Shown one piece after another: positions 45,640-59,194 of a stretch of DNA of 64,000 nt. Below the pieces are notes generated by a model. That model was given only the letters and a program-made list of their open reading frames with translations, ran no database searches and was not told where the DNA came from. The stretch lies in the NCBI RefSeq assembly GCF_000005505.3, contig NC_016132.3, positions 12,018,501 through 12,082,500 on the forward strand, read 5' to 3'. The stretch's first letter is position 1; every line of letters begins with the position of its first letter. Both the position numbers and the translations under genes were made by a program. The stretch comes from Brachypodium distachyon. Lineage: Eukaryota > Streptophyta > Magnoliopsida > Poales > Poaceae.

Positions 45640-47105
45640 GCACCATGGAGAATTTTTTGTGGGCTCATATGTCAATTTGGGGTATGTTGATGACAAGGAG
45701 GTTTGGGTAGATAATGTGGCAGGGAATTTGTGGTGTTTTAAAGATGTTGAGGAAATAGTTAAGGGTCTTGGTTATGACATGGCTGGTAGAGTGCATGTTT
45801 ACTTCTGCTTACCTGGAAAAGAAATGAACAAGGGTGGGCTAGTGGAGATGAAATCAGATGAGGAGTGCAAGTTAATGAGGTCCCATGTGATCTGTGGTCA
45901 CAAATTTCTGCATATTTTCCTTGATCATCAAAAAAGCTTGGGCAAGTTGATAGATGATGTAGTGATGTTTCCAATAGCTGAGTTGCCTGCAGTCTTATCA
46001 CCTAAGAAGACCGCCTACACAGAAGAAGAAGAGAAGGAACGGTTGTCACCTTTTTACAAGAAACTGCCCAAAGGTGTAGTTGAGGAGCACAACTCATCTG
46101 ATGACTCTGACCCTGACTATGATGAGATAGTTGATAGTGATTATGACATTAGAGATGGAGATGATGATTTACAAGATGACCATGTACCTCTAGGAAAAGG
46201 AAAAGGCAAGGAAGTGACAGAGCCAGAAGTAGATTCAGAGGAGCATGAGTTGCAGCTGCCTGATTCTGACTCTGAGGATGAGGATAGAACCAGTCACATG
46301 TTCAAGACCTTTAGGCCAGAAGACATGCTTGATCGATCCCACTTTCAAGATTGGTCAGGTATTTCAATCACCTGAGATGCTTAGGAAAGCTATAAGCGAG
46401 TACAGTTGCAAAAATAGAGTTGATATCTCTTTGCCTGCTAATGATAGGCAAAGAATTTCTGCAAAGTGTGAAGTTGGATGCCCTTGGTCCATATGGGCAT
46501 CTTATGATAGCAGAACGAAGTACTTTGTGATGAAGAGGCACAATGATGAATACACATGCAGCAAACAATGGAAGATCAGAGCATTCACTTCAAGATTTCT
46601 GTCAGAGAAGTACATTGAAAAATTCAGAGCTAATGAGAACATGAATTTGCGGGACTTTTTAAGGACACTGCAGTTGGAATGGAGCATGGCACCTTCAAGA
46701 AGCAAGCTATCAAGAGCAAGAAGGATGGCAATGAAGAAAATATATGGAGATGAGGTGGGCCAGTACAATCTCCTCTGGGATTATGCTAATGAAGTGAGGA
46801 AATCCAACCCTGGTAGCACTTATTTCATATCAGTTGACAATGAAGGGAGGTTCAACAAATGCTATTTCAGCTTTGATGCTTCTAAGAGGGGGTTCCTTGC
46901 TGGTTGTAGACCATTAATATGTCTTGATGGTTGTCATATCAAGACCAAGTTTGGAGGATAGTTGCTCACAGCAGTTGGCATGGATCCAAATGACTGCATA
47001 TATCCTATGGCTTTTGCTGTGGTTGAAGGGGAAGACACTGCTTCATGTACCTGGTTTCTGACCACTTTGAAGCAAGATCTTTGCATTGATCTGGTTTCAG
47101 CTCGT
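45640..47105 (+). pseudogene. MuDR-family transposase, broken
   Basis: The first part encodes HHGEFFVGSYVNLGYVDDKE and an acidic region. From about 46340 the frame gives the MuDR DNA-binding/entry region (FKIGQVFQSPEMLRKAISEY, KCEVGCPWSIWASYDSRTK), then PLICLDGCHIKTKFGG with the first catalytic Asp of the DDE triad. Two lesions are visible: GATCGATC at 46331-46338 is a 4 bp duplication that shifts the frame, and TAG at 46959-46961 interrupts the Gly-Gly/Leu-Leu join. The sequence then continues AVGMDPNDCIYPMAFAVVEG and is cut off near 47105, before the remaining catalytic residues. No activity is possible. Confidence 0.8.
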
Positions 47106-47291
47106 ATTTTGCATTCGGCCCCCTGAATTTAATCCACGTGGACCGGACCCACCTGAGGGACATTTGCATTCCCAACTAAATCCCTAAATCTTCTATTCCT
47201 CTCGTGTGCCCAAATGCAAAATGGTCAAGAAAATTGAATCCCTGAATCTCTAAATCCCAAGATCTTGCTTCAAAGTGGTCAGAAACCAGGT
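47049..47291. repeat. 33 bp perfect inverted repeat with 177 bp loop
   Basis: The arms are 47049-47081 and 47259-47291, with core TTTCTGACCACTTTGAAG and its complement. The left arm is transposase coding sequence (Trp-Phe-Leu-Thr-Thr-Leu-Lys). The right arm is its inverted copy, so a fold-back duplication occurred. Confidence 0.9.
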
Positions 47292-48252
47292 TGTCGAGGA
47301 CTGCAATGGGAATCACAATTGGAGTGTGTGGATTGTGGTAGGTACATCTTCATCCTACCAAATATGTGGATCATGATGGATGCATCTCTGTTCTATCGAT
47401 TGAATGTTGATTGAATGTTATATATTATGTGATCGTCATCCATCTTTGATGTATAATTTGTGTTGCTTAACTGTCCGTGCCATCTTATGGTGACTCTCGG
47501 CTGTTTGGGGACTACAAAACTAGAAAACAACCATTTGCCGCGGCAATAGAGGACGGCTTAGTTAAGTACGAAGAACAAGATGTCACGAAGACGACAGTAC
47601 CTAGGAACTCCATGTTCATCGATCGTCTCCAAGACAAGAGCCTGCTTCATCAGCAATGGTGTCACATGGCACCAATAATCCTTCATTAAACATTAAAGTA
47701 GTGATAAAAACATGATTATTTATTCGAATGATTTGCATTGGAGATGACCTTGTAGATCTTTTTTTCCCCATGGACAGGATCACACGAGTAGGACGAGACA
47801 GAGGGCAACACGGTTGGAAAGTCGACCGCGCCATCGGCCACCCACCAGTTAAGATTTGCAAGGAGAGCTGACATAGTGTCGCCATTATCCGTCGATCGCG
47901 AACGGCGCCGCCCCCATCGCCGGCGTTCTCCGCTTTCCTCGTCCGTGCGCCTCCCCCTCTCCACCCCTGGCTCATCTTCTACACCTCCCCGTCAACTGAC
48001 GCGCTGCAGCTGCCGTGCTTCTGACTGCCATCTCGCTTCTCCGCGCTCTCCCCGTATCGCCTCCCCGCCGCGTCGGCCGCTCGCCGGCCGATCTCCCGCC
48101 ACCTCTCCGTGGGCGTCCCTCTGCCTCCCTTATCCTCTGTGTCCTCCCATCACATCTTCCCCACTTTTGGGGTGGAGACCTGGAGACCTTCCGGATCCTC
48201 GTCGCCGTAAAAGCTCGCCGGAGGAGTCGCCAGAGAACAAGGCCCCACGGAT
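47292..48252. other. Spacer and 5' region of the AMSH-like gene
   Basis: Open frames are present on both strands (e.g. minus 47716-47885, NWWVADGAVDFPTVLPSVSS) but I recognise no family. From about 47880 the DNA becomes GC-rich and probably holds the promoter and 5' UTR of the gene starting at 48253. Confidence 0.4.
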
Positions 48253-51200
48253 ATGGCCATGACGTCACGTCGTCAAGCTAGGAGAGACATAAGCATCGAG
48301 GGGATGACGCGCCCCGTCGCCGTCGACCACCGCATCAGTCTCCCCTATTACTTCCGCATCGCCGACAATCTCCTCCGCCAGGTACAACCCTAAGCCGAGA
48401 TCCCCAGGCGCTTAACTGAAATTGCGCTGCTAGAATCTCCCTCTGACTCGCAATATCGCATTTGTGGTGCTACTGTTGTTGGCTTTGCATGTACAGTTGT
48501 GGTTTTGGGGTTCAGGGACGCTCATTCGATTCTTTGTTTCCTACAAAATTAACGTAGACACTGCTAACTAGCTCGCCGGCTGTAACATTTTTGGTTGTTT
48601 AATGTGGTGTGCAGGCTAACATATATCGCGAGGAAAAGAACCTCCTGGACCTATACATTATACTCCTGAGATACTCGAGGTGGGGGTGTGCTCTGTTGGT
48701 AACTTGGTTTATCTTGGTATTAGCATGTACTAATATCTTCAGCTCGGGTGTTAATGGTATGTCTGACTGCTGTTCATTGTCAGCTTGTTGTCCGAGACAA
48801 TCCCAAAGCATCGTGATTACCACGCATTCAAGTCAAGAGAAAAGGAATTCTTGAAGAAAGGGCCACATAACTCAGATGTATTACCTCTGTGAGCTTAATG
48901 GCTATCTTTCCTACTGTTTCAGCATTCTTCGATTGGATGTGTACTTGAAGCATTCTTTGTAAAATGCGCAAGTATATTATGATTAAAATGCTTAACTCAA
49001 GCACTCTGTTTTGTTTATAGAGTAACATGGTAATAGAGTATCATAGCTTGTTCTTTTGAATTTAGAATGGAAATATCAAATACTTTTGTTGAATTGTTCA
49101 AATTTGTTGTAGAAACTCTTGAATGTCATTAGTGAGCTAGAGTCTCTCAAGCCAATTGTGAAGCGACAAATTGCTGAGCTTACTAGAGGGGGTGCAGAAG
49201 AACCTGATGAACTATACGGAACCTATGCTGCAAATAGTACAAGCAGTATGATGGATCAACTTGCTCCAAGTCCATATATGGCACAGGTATACCATTTATG
49301 TACCGTCCTGATATTTTGATACATTTTGTAACAAAGGTTATAGTGCAAAGCCCCTGCCACCTTTGCTATGTTTTTATTTTATTCTTGTTTTCATGGAAAA
49401 TATTTATTTTCTCATGCAGCCATTGTTTGGAAGCTCAGCAGGATCATTGCAGAAATCATTCTCTAGAGGGAATCATCAAGGGGCATCACTGCAGGGTGTC
49501 GAACTTGATAGGCAACTAGTCAAATCGTATGTGTATCATTTGGTCCTGCATATGTGCACGTTATGATTGGATAAGTAATGTGCATAAGACCAGTTCAACT
49601 GTTCACTAGATTGCCTTAAAAATTCTAACTGGTGATTTTCTAGGGATAGCTGAGCTACTTGATTCACAAAAAAAATTCGAGACATCTCGTTCTATCTCTT
49701 TGTGTGTAAATTTAAAGCTAATTTTCACCTGGAAGGAGTCTGCTATGTATATCCTTTATTCTCTTGTGAATACTGGGTATCATTTGGAATGGGCTGGGTA
49801 CTTTTCAGTTGAAATTCAGAGTTTATTTTGACTGCATTCTGATTGACATGTACCCTCTTGGTCTTAAACTATTTTGTAATATGAAAAATTAACTTGAAAT
49901 TTGTGTGGCTCCTGAAAATATGAAATCATGCAGAGTAGTCTTCTAATTTCTATTCCTTTGGATCTACTTTAATCTATTTGCTTCTTTTATCCAACTTGTT
50001 ACTATAGATGAATTTTCTACTTCCTTTTACGGCAAGAAACACATGGACCAGCATATACAAGTCTAGATTTACACATTGTATAGTCATTGAATAATTCTTT
50101 CAGTTAATAATCAGGGAAAAAATAATTTGCATTTACTGTGTACATTATGCAGATATGCCAATTTGCCTCGACCAAAAGAAGAAACATTATCCAGACATTC
50201 AATACTTGGACCGAATGGCCTTCATGGTCAATGGACAGGGCCTGTCACTGGTGTCAAGGTATAATTATTACGTTCTGATTTGCTTTAATGGCAAGAAACT
50301 ATTGATGTATGGATTATTAAAGTATGAATTTCACTACCTTTTTCAGATCCAGTATCCAAGTTACCCGGAACTAACCCAAAGTGATATTCCTAGGTGAGAA
50401 CTCAGGAAGGTTTTAGCTTAGATTTCTTTAGCTTATTCTCTTTTTCGAAGTAAGCAAGCCAGCCCATATGGCTAGATGTAGATATGACTTTCTTTCTGAT
50501 CATATGTCACTGTTTATTCCATTATTTATGCAGTTTAGTGCCAGCAATCTTGAACGAAAATGGCTCATATGGTCCTAGTACAAGTACAACATCGCAGGAT
50601 GGCCCTGCAAATAACAGTGGTGATATGCAGTCTGTTCTCTCACTTGATGATGGTCGATGGTCTTTACCAATAGAAGAGCCAGCCTCTGTATCTCCTGCTG
50701 GTTTCGAGGCAGAATTTTCACAGCTGAATATCAGGCAGCCTGCTCCCCCACCAGTCCTGGCACAAGTGCACCCTGAACATAGACCAATTTCTCCATCAAG
50801 AGTAGCTGATCCAAGACCAGGACTTGCTACCTGTGACACAGGACGTTTTCAGAATTTGCATGTGGTAAATAGACTAAATTCAAACTGCCGACGCTTCTTC
50901 ACTGTATTGTTTCAGATCCACTGTTTTCCCTAGCATGATTCGTTTATCCATATTTCAACTTGTAGCCAATGTATACTTTAAACTTGTCACACCTCTTGTT
51001 TGAATGTTGTTTTCCCTTCAGCCGGTAGCATTAATGGAGTCTTTTCTGAGGCTTGCTGAGGCAAATACTGCAAACAATTTGGAAACATGTGGAATTCTTG
51101 CTGGTAACCTGGTATGTACCCTCCCCACGAATGTAATAAAAGGTATGTATATATTTGTCTACATCACTAACATTTAAATATGGTTGTGTAGAAAAAGAGA

Positions 51201-54200
51201 ACTTTTTATGTGACGACGCTGATAATTCCCAAGCAGAAATCAACATCTGATTCAGTAAGTTGTTATTATCGTGATGTATCTTATTCTTCTGTTTGTTTTT
51301 CATTAGCTGTGAAGTCTCGTGTCAACTGTCAACTGACCTTTTTCGGGAACAGTTTATTTGGTTGATCATGTACAGACTAGAGAGTTTTTTGTAACGACTG
51401 CTGCTCTTAAATCTTCCTTCTGTAGTATATATTTTATATCATTAATTTGCATTTACTGAGGTGATTTCTTAGCAAAACATTTGAATAATTTTACCGAACC
51501 TCATGATTGTAAACCGTACATAATACAGAGCACCCTAACCAGTTGACATACAGTTGCACAGAAGAAAATGGACTAGTGAAGGAGTTTCTTTTTTATTTAG
51601 CAAATGTATAACCTGTGCTTTAGGAATATCCTCTTTCTGGTTTCCGTTATAGTACTTATGGCCCAAAAGTAGTGAGCAGTGGAAAGTTGTGAGCACGCTT
51701 GATTTTCAGTAAGTTGATTTGATTAGTCGCTACTGGCTAATGCTGCATCCATCATAAGCTGATGCTAGAAGTCCATGTCTGTATCTTACTGCAAGTTTAC
51801 ATATTGCAGTGCAGTAGCCGAATTGTAGCATTTTAAGAAACAAGTTACATGGTTTTTCTTCTTCTGTTTTCCAGTGTCAGGCTACAAATGAAGAAGAAAT
51901 ATTTGAAGTTCAGGACAAAGGCTCACTTTTTACTCTGGGTTGGATTCATGTAAGCCTCGCTTAACAGATACTCAAGCTGATATTTGCCCTTCTGAGTACT
52001 GCATTTTCTTGTCCTATATTTTAATGCATATCTGATGATCTTATTGGAAAGAAATGTTAACATTAATCCTCCACCTGTTTTGGTTCCTACTAATAATGAC
52101 TTTTTAACACATAGATCTAGCCCGCTACTGAATATTAAAGACAGTAAGACTCACTGATCTAGCATACTCGTTGCTATTCTGGTTAAGCACTGGGAAATGG
52201 GCTTATATCAAACTGTTTTATTACTATTGGGCGCTTAGGAAAGCCTATTCATAAATGGATTATGTTCCCCATTTGCGAGAAGTGCATACTCTGTTCTAAA
52301 AGCACCCAAGACGTTTCATGGAAGTCGTGCATGTTGAGTACACCTACGAATTTTATCAGTCATATGTTTAGAGAATAGGCATCCTCTCAAATATATTTGA
52401 GAGAGGCTGAGGTTGTTTTTTCAGGACTTTTTGAGGCTAAGGTTGTTGTTCAGTCATTCGACCTTACTCTAAATGCTACAATTAATGTTAGTTCTGTGAG
52501 TTTTATGGTGCTCAGCTGTGCTGAAGGCACCATATGTGTCTCTGTATCCAAAACCCATGACATTTTTTTTATTGATAGTTATATTGTCTCCCTTTCTCAC
52601 AATTTTCTGGTTTTTTTCAGACTCATCCATCACAGACCTGCTTCCTATCTTCCATTGATCTTCACAATCATTATTCTTATCAGGTATTTACCCCCTTTGT
52701 GCCATACTTCTGCTGTAGCAATTGTTGTTTCTATTGTACTCAGCACTCAGTGATGCCTTGTCCTGCAACTATCTATTTGTTGATCTGAGGGTAAAAGTTT
52801 TGTTTTAAAGCAAGGGGAAAATGTTTTTGTCAATCTTTGTACTGTTTCTTGTTTAGTATTGGTGCATAGATTTGGAACGTTAAATGCAAGATAGCACTGA
52901 AGCTGGTTCGTACTTCCGGATCGATAGCTAAATGGTTGTTGTTTCGCGTTTCTTGTATGGATTTGGTTGACACAAATATCTGGAAAACTGACTGTTCGGC
53001 GAAATGTTATGCCCCTGAGATTGGGAGTGTAACAGGTGACTGAGCTGTCCCAAGCCGCTCAGTCACTGGGTTATGACCCTTTTTGTTGGAGATAATTCTT
53101 GTAAACTCCTGCCCTTTAATCCACTGCCCTTAAAAAGGAGGAATAGAACTGAAGAGAGAATCCAATTAATCGCAATCTATCTTTTACTAACTATTCCTAA
53201 TTCTAAAGTCCTAGCCTGATGGACAACGAAAGGACTTATCTAGTATGATTCGACCAAACCTCCTTGGGCTTGATTGTGGAGGTACTGAAGTCCATAGTAC
53301 ATGGAGTTTGTCTTGTCTGCTCTTGTCCAGTCTTGGATGTTATTGCTTAGCAAAAAAGGATGGACTTGTGCTCCTACCAATAAGTTCTTCATTTATTAGC
53401 ATATTTGCAATTGTATTTGTCTGTGCTTCTTGCCTCATATATTTCATAAATTGTTCTAGCAAATTAGTTATTTTTTAACTCTTGAGTGTTTGGCATGATG
53501 GTGTCAACAGGTCATGCTTCCTGAAGCAATTGCAATTGTTATGGCACCTACTGATACAACAAGGTATGTGTTCCATCAGAATCACATACAGTTGTTTGGG
53601 TCAATTTGGTTTGACAGCTATGGTCATTATGCCATACATTGATGCTAATTTGATGGTTTGAATTCTCGTTGCTGTAGATTATCTAAGTTACCGGTATTTC
53701 TGACCCATAGTTCAGCTAAATGCTTTAATGCCATTGATAGTGAAAGGAAAGGGTAGACCTCCTTTCTAAGACCATCGATCGGCCAATGGTTCTATTGACA
53801 TGTACATCCAACATCCTAACTTGTAGCACTAAAGTTCCTTGACTGCAGTTATTCTGCATTCTTCAGTTTTAGTGTTCTTTTTTACAGAGTTTTGGTGAAT
53901 TTGTTGAACCTGAAATAACAAGTACTGAGTACTGTTGCATGATCCTCGTAAAAAGTTTGAAAGAAAACTAGAAAAGAAATGGAGTACTGTTTCTCATTGT
54001 CTTCAAAAGCCTATTCTGGGAGTGTGCGCTCTATGGATAAACTGTAAAGTCAGAAAAAATGAATAATGTCTGAAAACTCTGAAAACATTCACACATAATG
54101 TCTAAAACGATCATATCTTCTATGTGCTTGCAATTTTTCCACAATTTTTTTTGTCCTGCAAATTTTCCACAATTTTTCTTTTGTGCTTGCAAATTTTCCA

Positions 54201-54593
54201 CAAATTTTGGTGTCCTAAAAACCAGAATTTGAGCAACTTGTCTTTTCTTACACAGGGTGCAAAACTAATCCGTTTCGCACGAACATTTACAAGCACATAC
54301 TCCCTCTGTCCCAAATTAACTGTCGTATCCATGACAGTTAATTTGGGACAGAGGGAGTAGAAAACATGAATATTTACATTGTGATTTTGTTTTTTTTTAT
54401 TTCTGTGCACAGGAAACATGGTATATTTCATCTCACAGATCCAGGTGGCATGGGTGTGATCCACGACTGCCAGGAGAGTGGATTCCATCCTCATGAGGAG
54501 CCCCTAGATGGTACTTCAATTTACGAGCATTGCTCACATGTGTACATGAACCCCAATGTGAAGTTTGATATGGTCGACCTCCGTCAAGTGTGA
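48253..54593 (+). CDS. AMSH-like JAMM deubiquitinase
   Basis: Fourteen exons: 48253-48381, 48615-48679, 48784-48877, 49113-49286, 49420-49526, 50153-50258, 50347-50393, 50534-50864, 51022-51111, 51192-51254, 51875-51949, 52621-52683, 53511-53563, 54413-54593; 525 residues. The N-terminal USP8-dimer/MIT-like domain (~20-130) contains RPVAVDHRISLPYYFRIADN and HRDYHAFK. The C-terminal MPN+ domain has ETCGILAG (Glu372), HTHP (His427, His429), Ser437 and Asp440, the complete JAMM zinc site. Plant AMSH proteins cut Lys63-linked ubiquitin chains on endosomes and work with ESCRT-III in cargo sorting and autophagy. The family's NxEE motif (ATNEEEIFEVQD) is intact. Exon 3 lacks a GT at the expected position after FLKK; the next GT adds six codons. 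A Stowaway MITE lies 55 bp before the last exon. Confidence 0.93.
54300..54357. mobile_element. Minimal Stowaway MITE, 58 bp, in last AMSH intron
   Basis: CTCCCTCTGTCCCAAATTAA on the left pairs perfectly with the right end (TTAATTTGGGACAGAGGGAG); the arms run on through CTGTC/GACAG. TA flanks. It ends 55 bp before the AG acceptor of exon 14. Confidence 0.9.
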
Positions 54594-57500
54594 CGAGCCT
54601 TACTCTATTTAACAAAGTTTGGCGTTTTTACCTCATGGAGATACAGACCACAATTTGTTTTGTTTATTTTTACTGTACTGACAGACTTGTAAGTACCATG
54701 TGATAGTTTGTATATAGCTATTATATATGCCACTAATTTCCATGTATAGAGGTTTCTTTGAGGCGCGGGATATCATGAGCTTGTGTTAACATCTCTTGTG
54801 TATCTCAGTTTTATATTGGGTTGTAGTAAGATTTTGTCATTTGAACATTCTGTTTCCTGGGTGAGGTGAGGGCCTTCCAAACAATATACATATCAGATAA
54901 ATATAGCACCTGAACTAGTAACAAAATCTTAATGTAGCTATTCCAAATTCGGAAATATGTGTTTCTACTATTGCTGAAGTTCGGCCGTGCTTTGCAAAAA
55001 AGCATATGCTGCATGATCTAACACACGTTAGATTCTCGTTTCTGTTAGCTACTGCCAATTTAGGATTTAGTACAGAGCCTATTCCAAGAAGTTAAAATTA
55101 CGACGTGCAAGTACTGTGGGGATAAGGATGACCTGCAGCACTGTTCTTAAGCTCAAATATGTTTTGTCAACTTGTCATATTGATAAGTCCAGGATTCGGA
55201 TTAGCGCGTGAAGTTACTCTTTGTGTTGGATGTTCTCTTCCGAGCCATCTCCAACTGCTTCTACTTCTCTGGGTTGGACCGTTACATCACTCGTACTTTC
55301 TGGCGTTTGGAGATTGGTCGGTACTACTATTATAACTTTAGAAGTATCTATTTATAGAACCTGTTACTCACTTATTCTGTTCCTAGCTATGCTTCATGCG
55401 TGTAGCTTGGACTACGTACAGTATAATTACTCTCTATTCTATTGGATTTATTTTGATGTGGGACTAGCATGAACCTCTCTACGCATAGGATCCACTGATC
55501 ATCATATATATCATAGACGTCGAAATTCCGGTGCGTTGTTTTCCAAAAATTGCGATGTCACATCGTTAACGACGCTGTAGAGAGAAGACTTTTGTTTTAG
55601 TGAAGAGACTCTAGTTTGTGTTAGTAAAAGAATCTGTATAGTTAAAGAATTGTCGCGGCACTTTCATCCAAGATTAAACTGAGCTTTTTCTTTCTGATGC
55701 ATATGCTGTGTGTGACAGTGTGAGGCTTCCATTCATGGAAGAGTTGACTTCACTTTTTTTTTTGTGTGTGTGGGTCGGGGGTGGGTGGTTTATTAACCTC
55801 TGGCAACCTGAACTTCCTCCTGGCCGGCATTTCGCTGTGCTGAAGAGTGATCGGTCAGTAGGGTGATCTGTCCTGATCGGATCGAGTCATATCTTATTTT
55901 GGCCAACGAAGCATGCATACGTACAGGTTGGGGTTGGTATCTGGGGAAAGTCAAATGGCACGTTGGCGCGTGGAAGGACGAAGCATCCTGGACGGCCACG
56001 AAACGGAGGCGTCACAGAGAATCCGGATTTATTGATCCTCAAGCTTGAGAAACAAACATTCGAAGGGCCTCCCGAAAGCGATCGACACCTCCAAGAATCC
56101 TTCCTTCGTCGAGAAAAGCTGAGGAGAAACACGAAAGAAACGAAAGGGAAGAAAGCCCATGTCGCTGTTGTCTTTGACGAGTCGGCCAATCCAGAAGCGC
56201 CATGGTTTTGGCTGCTTGCCATGCCGTGATTAGTCGCCGACCCACCAAGACTGGCCACTACGACGTGATGCCGATGGTTGATGTCTCTTCTTCACCGCAC
56301 GCAAATTTAATTATAGAGCGGTAATTTTCAAGCTCCTTTTCGTAAACAATGGGGCGCAAGCTGTATTGGTTCGTAGAAAACGCCTGATAAATTCATGTGA
56401 AGTGGTTCGATCTGAAAAAATAAATTCATGACGAGTTCGTACTATCGTCCCGGTCCATGGGCGAAATAACAAGCAATTGTGGTTTCTCACCGGCGTATAG
56501 ACAAAACATTTTTTTTGAAAAGGATATAGACAAAACAAATTGAACCTATTTCAGGGGGGAAAAGTTGCGTGGCCACAAAATTCTCTGTAACGCACACGAC
56601 TGTCGTAGAGTCGCCGAGAACAACCAATGATTCCCCATCAGAGTGGCAGGTGAATGAGGCTAAACCAGAAATGGGGTAGTTCCTGACATGCATGTTGGAG
56701 GCATAATAATAATAGAGAAAGGCATGTTTGATTTTGGTGGAAAACATGTCCAGGTATAAGTGTCACGTCGTCCTGATATGTGGGACCAACCTAGGACTAC
56801 CTCATTTGTAAAATGATATTCGAAAATAATATTCAGTGTGGAGTTAGGTGCAAAATATGGGTCAAGCTGTTGCAAAAACTGAGTTATGGTTCAAAGTGAT
56901 GTCCAACCAGGGATTAACATATCCATTTTGAGGTAGGGGAAAGAGGATCTCCAGCAAAATTTAGGAGGGTGAGGATACTTTGCATAATGATGGAATTAGG
57001 ATCTTTTAGCTGCCTGTTCTGCAGCCGACGTAAGGAGAAGCGTCGTACTCATCAATTTCCTCGACCGACTCAGTTTAACCCAAATTATATTGTTAAGTCT
57101 GTTTGTTGCAACAAATCTGCTACATCACCTACCTAAAAACACTACGTTAAAGCATTGCTATGATACGATGCTTTTACACTTTACGTAGCACACGTGTTGT
57201 TCTTTGTGAAAACGATCGCAGAGCACGCGTAAAATGCATATCTTTTTTTTTCCTAAAGAAAAATGCGTAATTTTGTCCACTCAAAACCCAAACACTTTTT
57301 TATGTGAACTCCGCATGATTCTTTCCTACTGTATATGTTTCAACGACGCAAACGGACCACTGTTCCTCGGAGCACCCGACGCCGAGCGCCGGTCCAAGGA
57401 AGGAAGGTCACCATCAGAAAATCCAACTCGCGATTGCTAGATTAGAGCTAAAACTTATAGGGCACCAAAATTTGAGATATATGCACCAAAACTGTTTTTG

Positions 57501-59194
57501 TTTTTTGAGATGATGTATTTTAGGACACTGCTACCGCACTAGATGATGTAAAATAGGGCACGGTTGCGCACCAAACACAACTATTTTCCCCGGGCATGGT
57601 CTTTTGCCTCTTCGGCTTTCCGTCGGTGGCCGGCGCATTTGTCCTCCTTCGGTCAGCGCATTTGCCTGGCTGTGCCATGTCGCGGCACATTCCCTCCCAT
57701 GGCGACAGATCAGGGGCACGCGTGAAGACCGAGCGACAGGGGAGGGGAGAGGGGTTGGCACCCGGGTCATGGAGGCAACGGCGAGAGGGGTGGACTGGGT
57801 TTTGGCGCCACCGTACACGGCGTTCCGGTGCCGGCGGAAGGCAGGGTGAAAAATTTCCGAGTGGCTATTGAGGGATTGGCACGCGCTGAGATTTTGTTTT
57901 GTGACAACAGCTTGGTGTTGCCTATTTGCAGCACTAGGGTGGGGGTGGGAGGATGCTCTAAAAATCAGTTTCTACGATACTACTCTGTTTGATGTGTGCC
58001 AAATACAACCTACCAAACGATAGTTTGGCACTCACTTTGCCAATTATTTGACAAGAATCCGTGAAAAAAATGGGATGAACCAAACGACAACCAGATGACC
58101 ATAGGTTAATTTTTTAAAAAAAAAAAAACAAACCCAGCTATTTTAGCTTGGCTACTAGTTGAAGGCTACTAAACCACGGCCAGCTATCGTTGGCACTTGG
58201 CACCCGCCACCGCACGGAGCACCGGCCAGGCACCTTGGCCCCTCGCACTCGCAATCTACGCGCTTTCGTGGCAGTCCCATCCATCCAATCACACACCTCC
58301 TCCTTTGCACGTAACCGATGACAGCACCCGGTTCCGCCGAGCGCGACGGCTGGGTCTCGGTCTCGGCCGCGGACCCGTTCCTAGCTAGTTCCACCCCCAG
58401 GGTCGGATCGGAACTTTTCCTGTGGATCCATCCATCCATCCATCCAGGAGGAACACACAGCACCGTGCAGGCGCTTGCGTTGCTCAGGTCGGGTCTCAGG
58501 TCCGCCGTGCCTGCCTGCCTGCATGCTGAAGTCCGATGCAAGCGAGAGCGAGAGAGCAACAGCTTATTTTCTTTCCCTCGCGTTATTGCTTGCTCAGAGT
58601 ACCACTTCGAAGTGGCTGTGAAGTTTCCTTCTGCCTTGGCAAATAAAATCAATCTGCGTGCGTACGCACCGGGTGACCGGGCCGGTCAGAACTCATTCGC
58701 GTTGAAGCATCGCCTTCCTTCCAAAGCCTACCTCTCGCCTTTGATGGAAGCAAAGCGATTCGATCCGTTCGTAAACCGGTAAACGTCGACACGCTTCAGA
58801 GTAGGATTACGTAGAGCAGGTGGATTTCCTACCAAGGGAACGCTGTCAGTCTGTCACACCATGGGAGGGAGTTTTTGGGCTGACCGTAACCTTGAATTAG
58901 TCAGTCTCCATGCATGTCCGATGCTCTTATATATGTGACCGACCATCTCTTGCTCGTGGAATTGTATTGCCTCTGCTCGTGGGAATCAGATGGGAGGATT
59001 AGGGCGACTGGGGATTAGGGGATGAAATTAGAGACTTAATTTATTTTTAAGTGATTTTTAATGAGCTAATTAGTATATTAAGTAAAATTTATTTTCTTAG
59101 GGGGGCAAAGCCCCCGGCGCTCCCCCCCCACCCCCTTGTCTCCATCCCTGAATGTGAGATGTGACCAACACCAAAATTCTTGTTATAAACATTA
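54594..59194. other. Long spacer, no gene seen
   Basis: The first few hundred bases are probably AMSH-like 3' UTR. Several open frames (e.g. 55221-55472, 55963-56229, 58318-58782) have no recognisable domain or splice context. A CCATCCATCCATCCATCCA microsatellite lies at about 58427-58446. A G/C homopolymer-rich patch (ggggggcaaagccccc, then ctcccccccc) lies at about 59100-59135. Confidence 0.4.

Larger units (their letters stand above)
44935..47291 (+). mobile_element. MuDR-type (MULE) transposon, rearranged
   Basis: The left part (about 44935-45180) is non-coding terminal-type sequence, starting AAGAGTAAAATACACTCACG. A transposase frame follows. The right end is rearranged: a ~55 bp block at 45107-45161 is repeated in direct orientation at 47111-47165, and a 33 bp perfect inverted repeat links transposase sequence at 47049-47081 to 47259-47291. 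I cannot identify a matching right terminal repeat or target duplication, so both boundaries are approximate. Confidence 0.65.

Noticed and set aside
58318..58782. 154-codon plus-strand frame
   Set aside because: No domain, contains a CCAT microsatellite, no homologue recognised.
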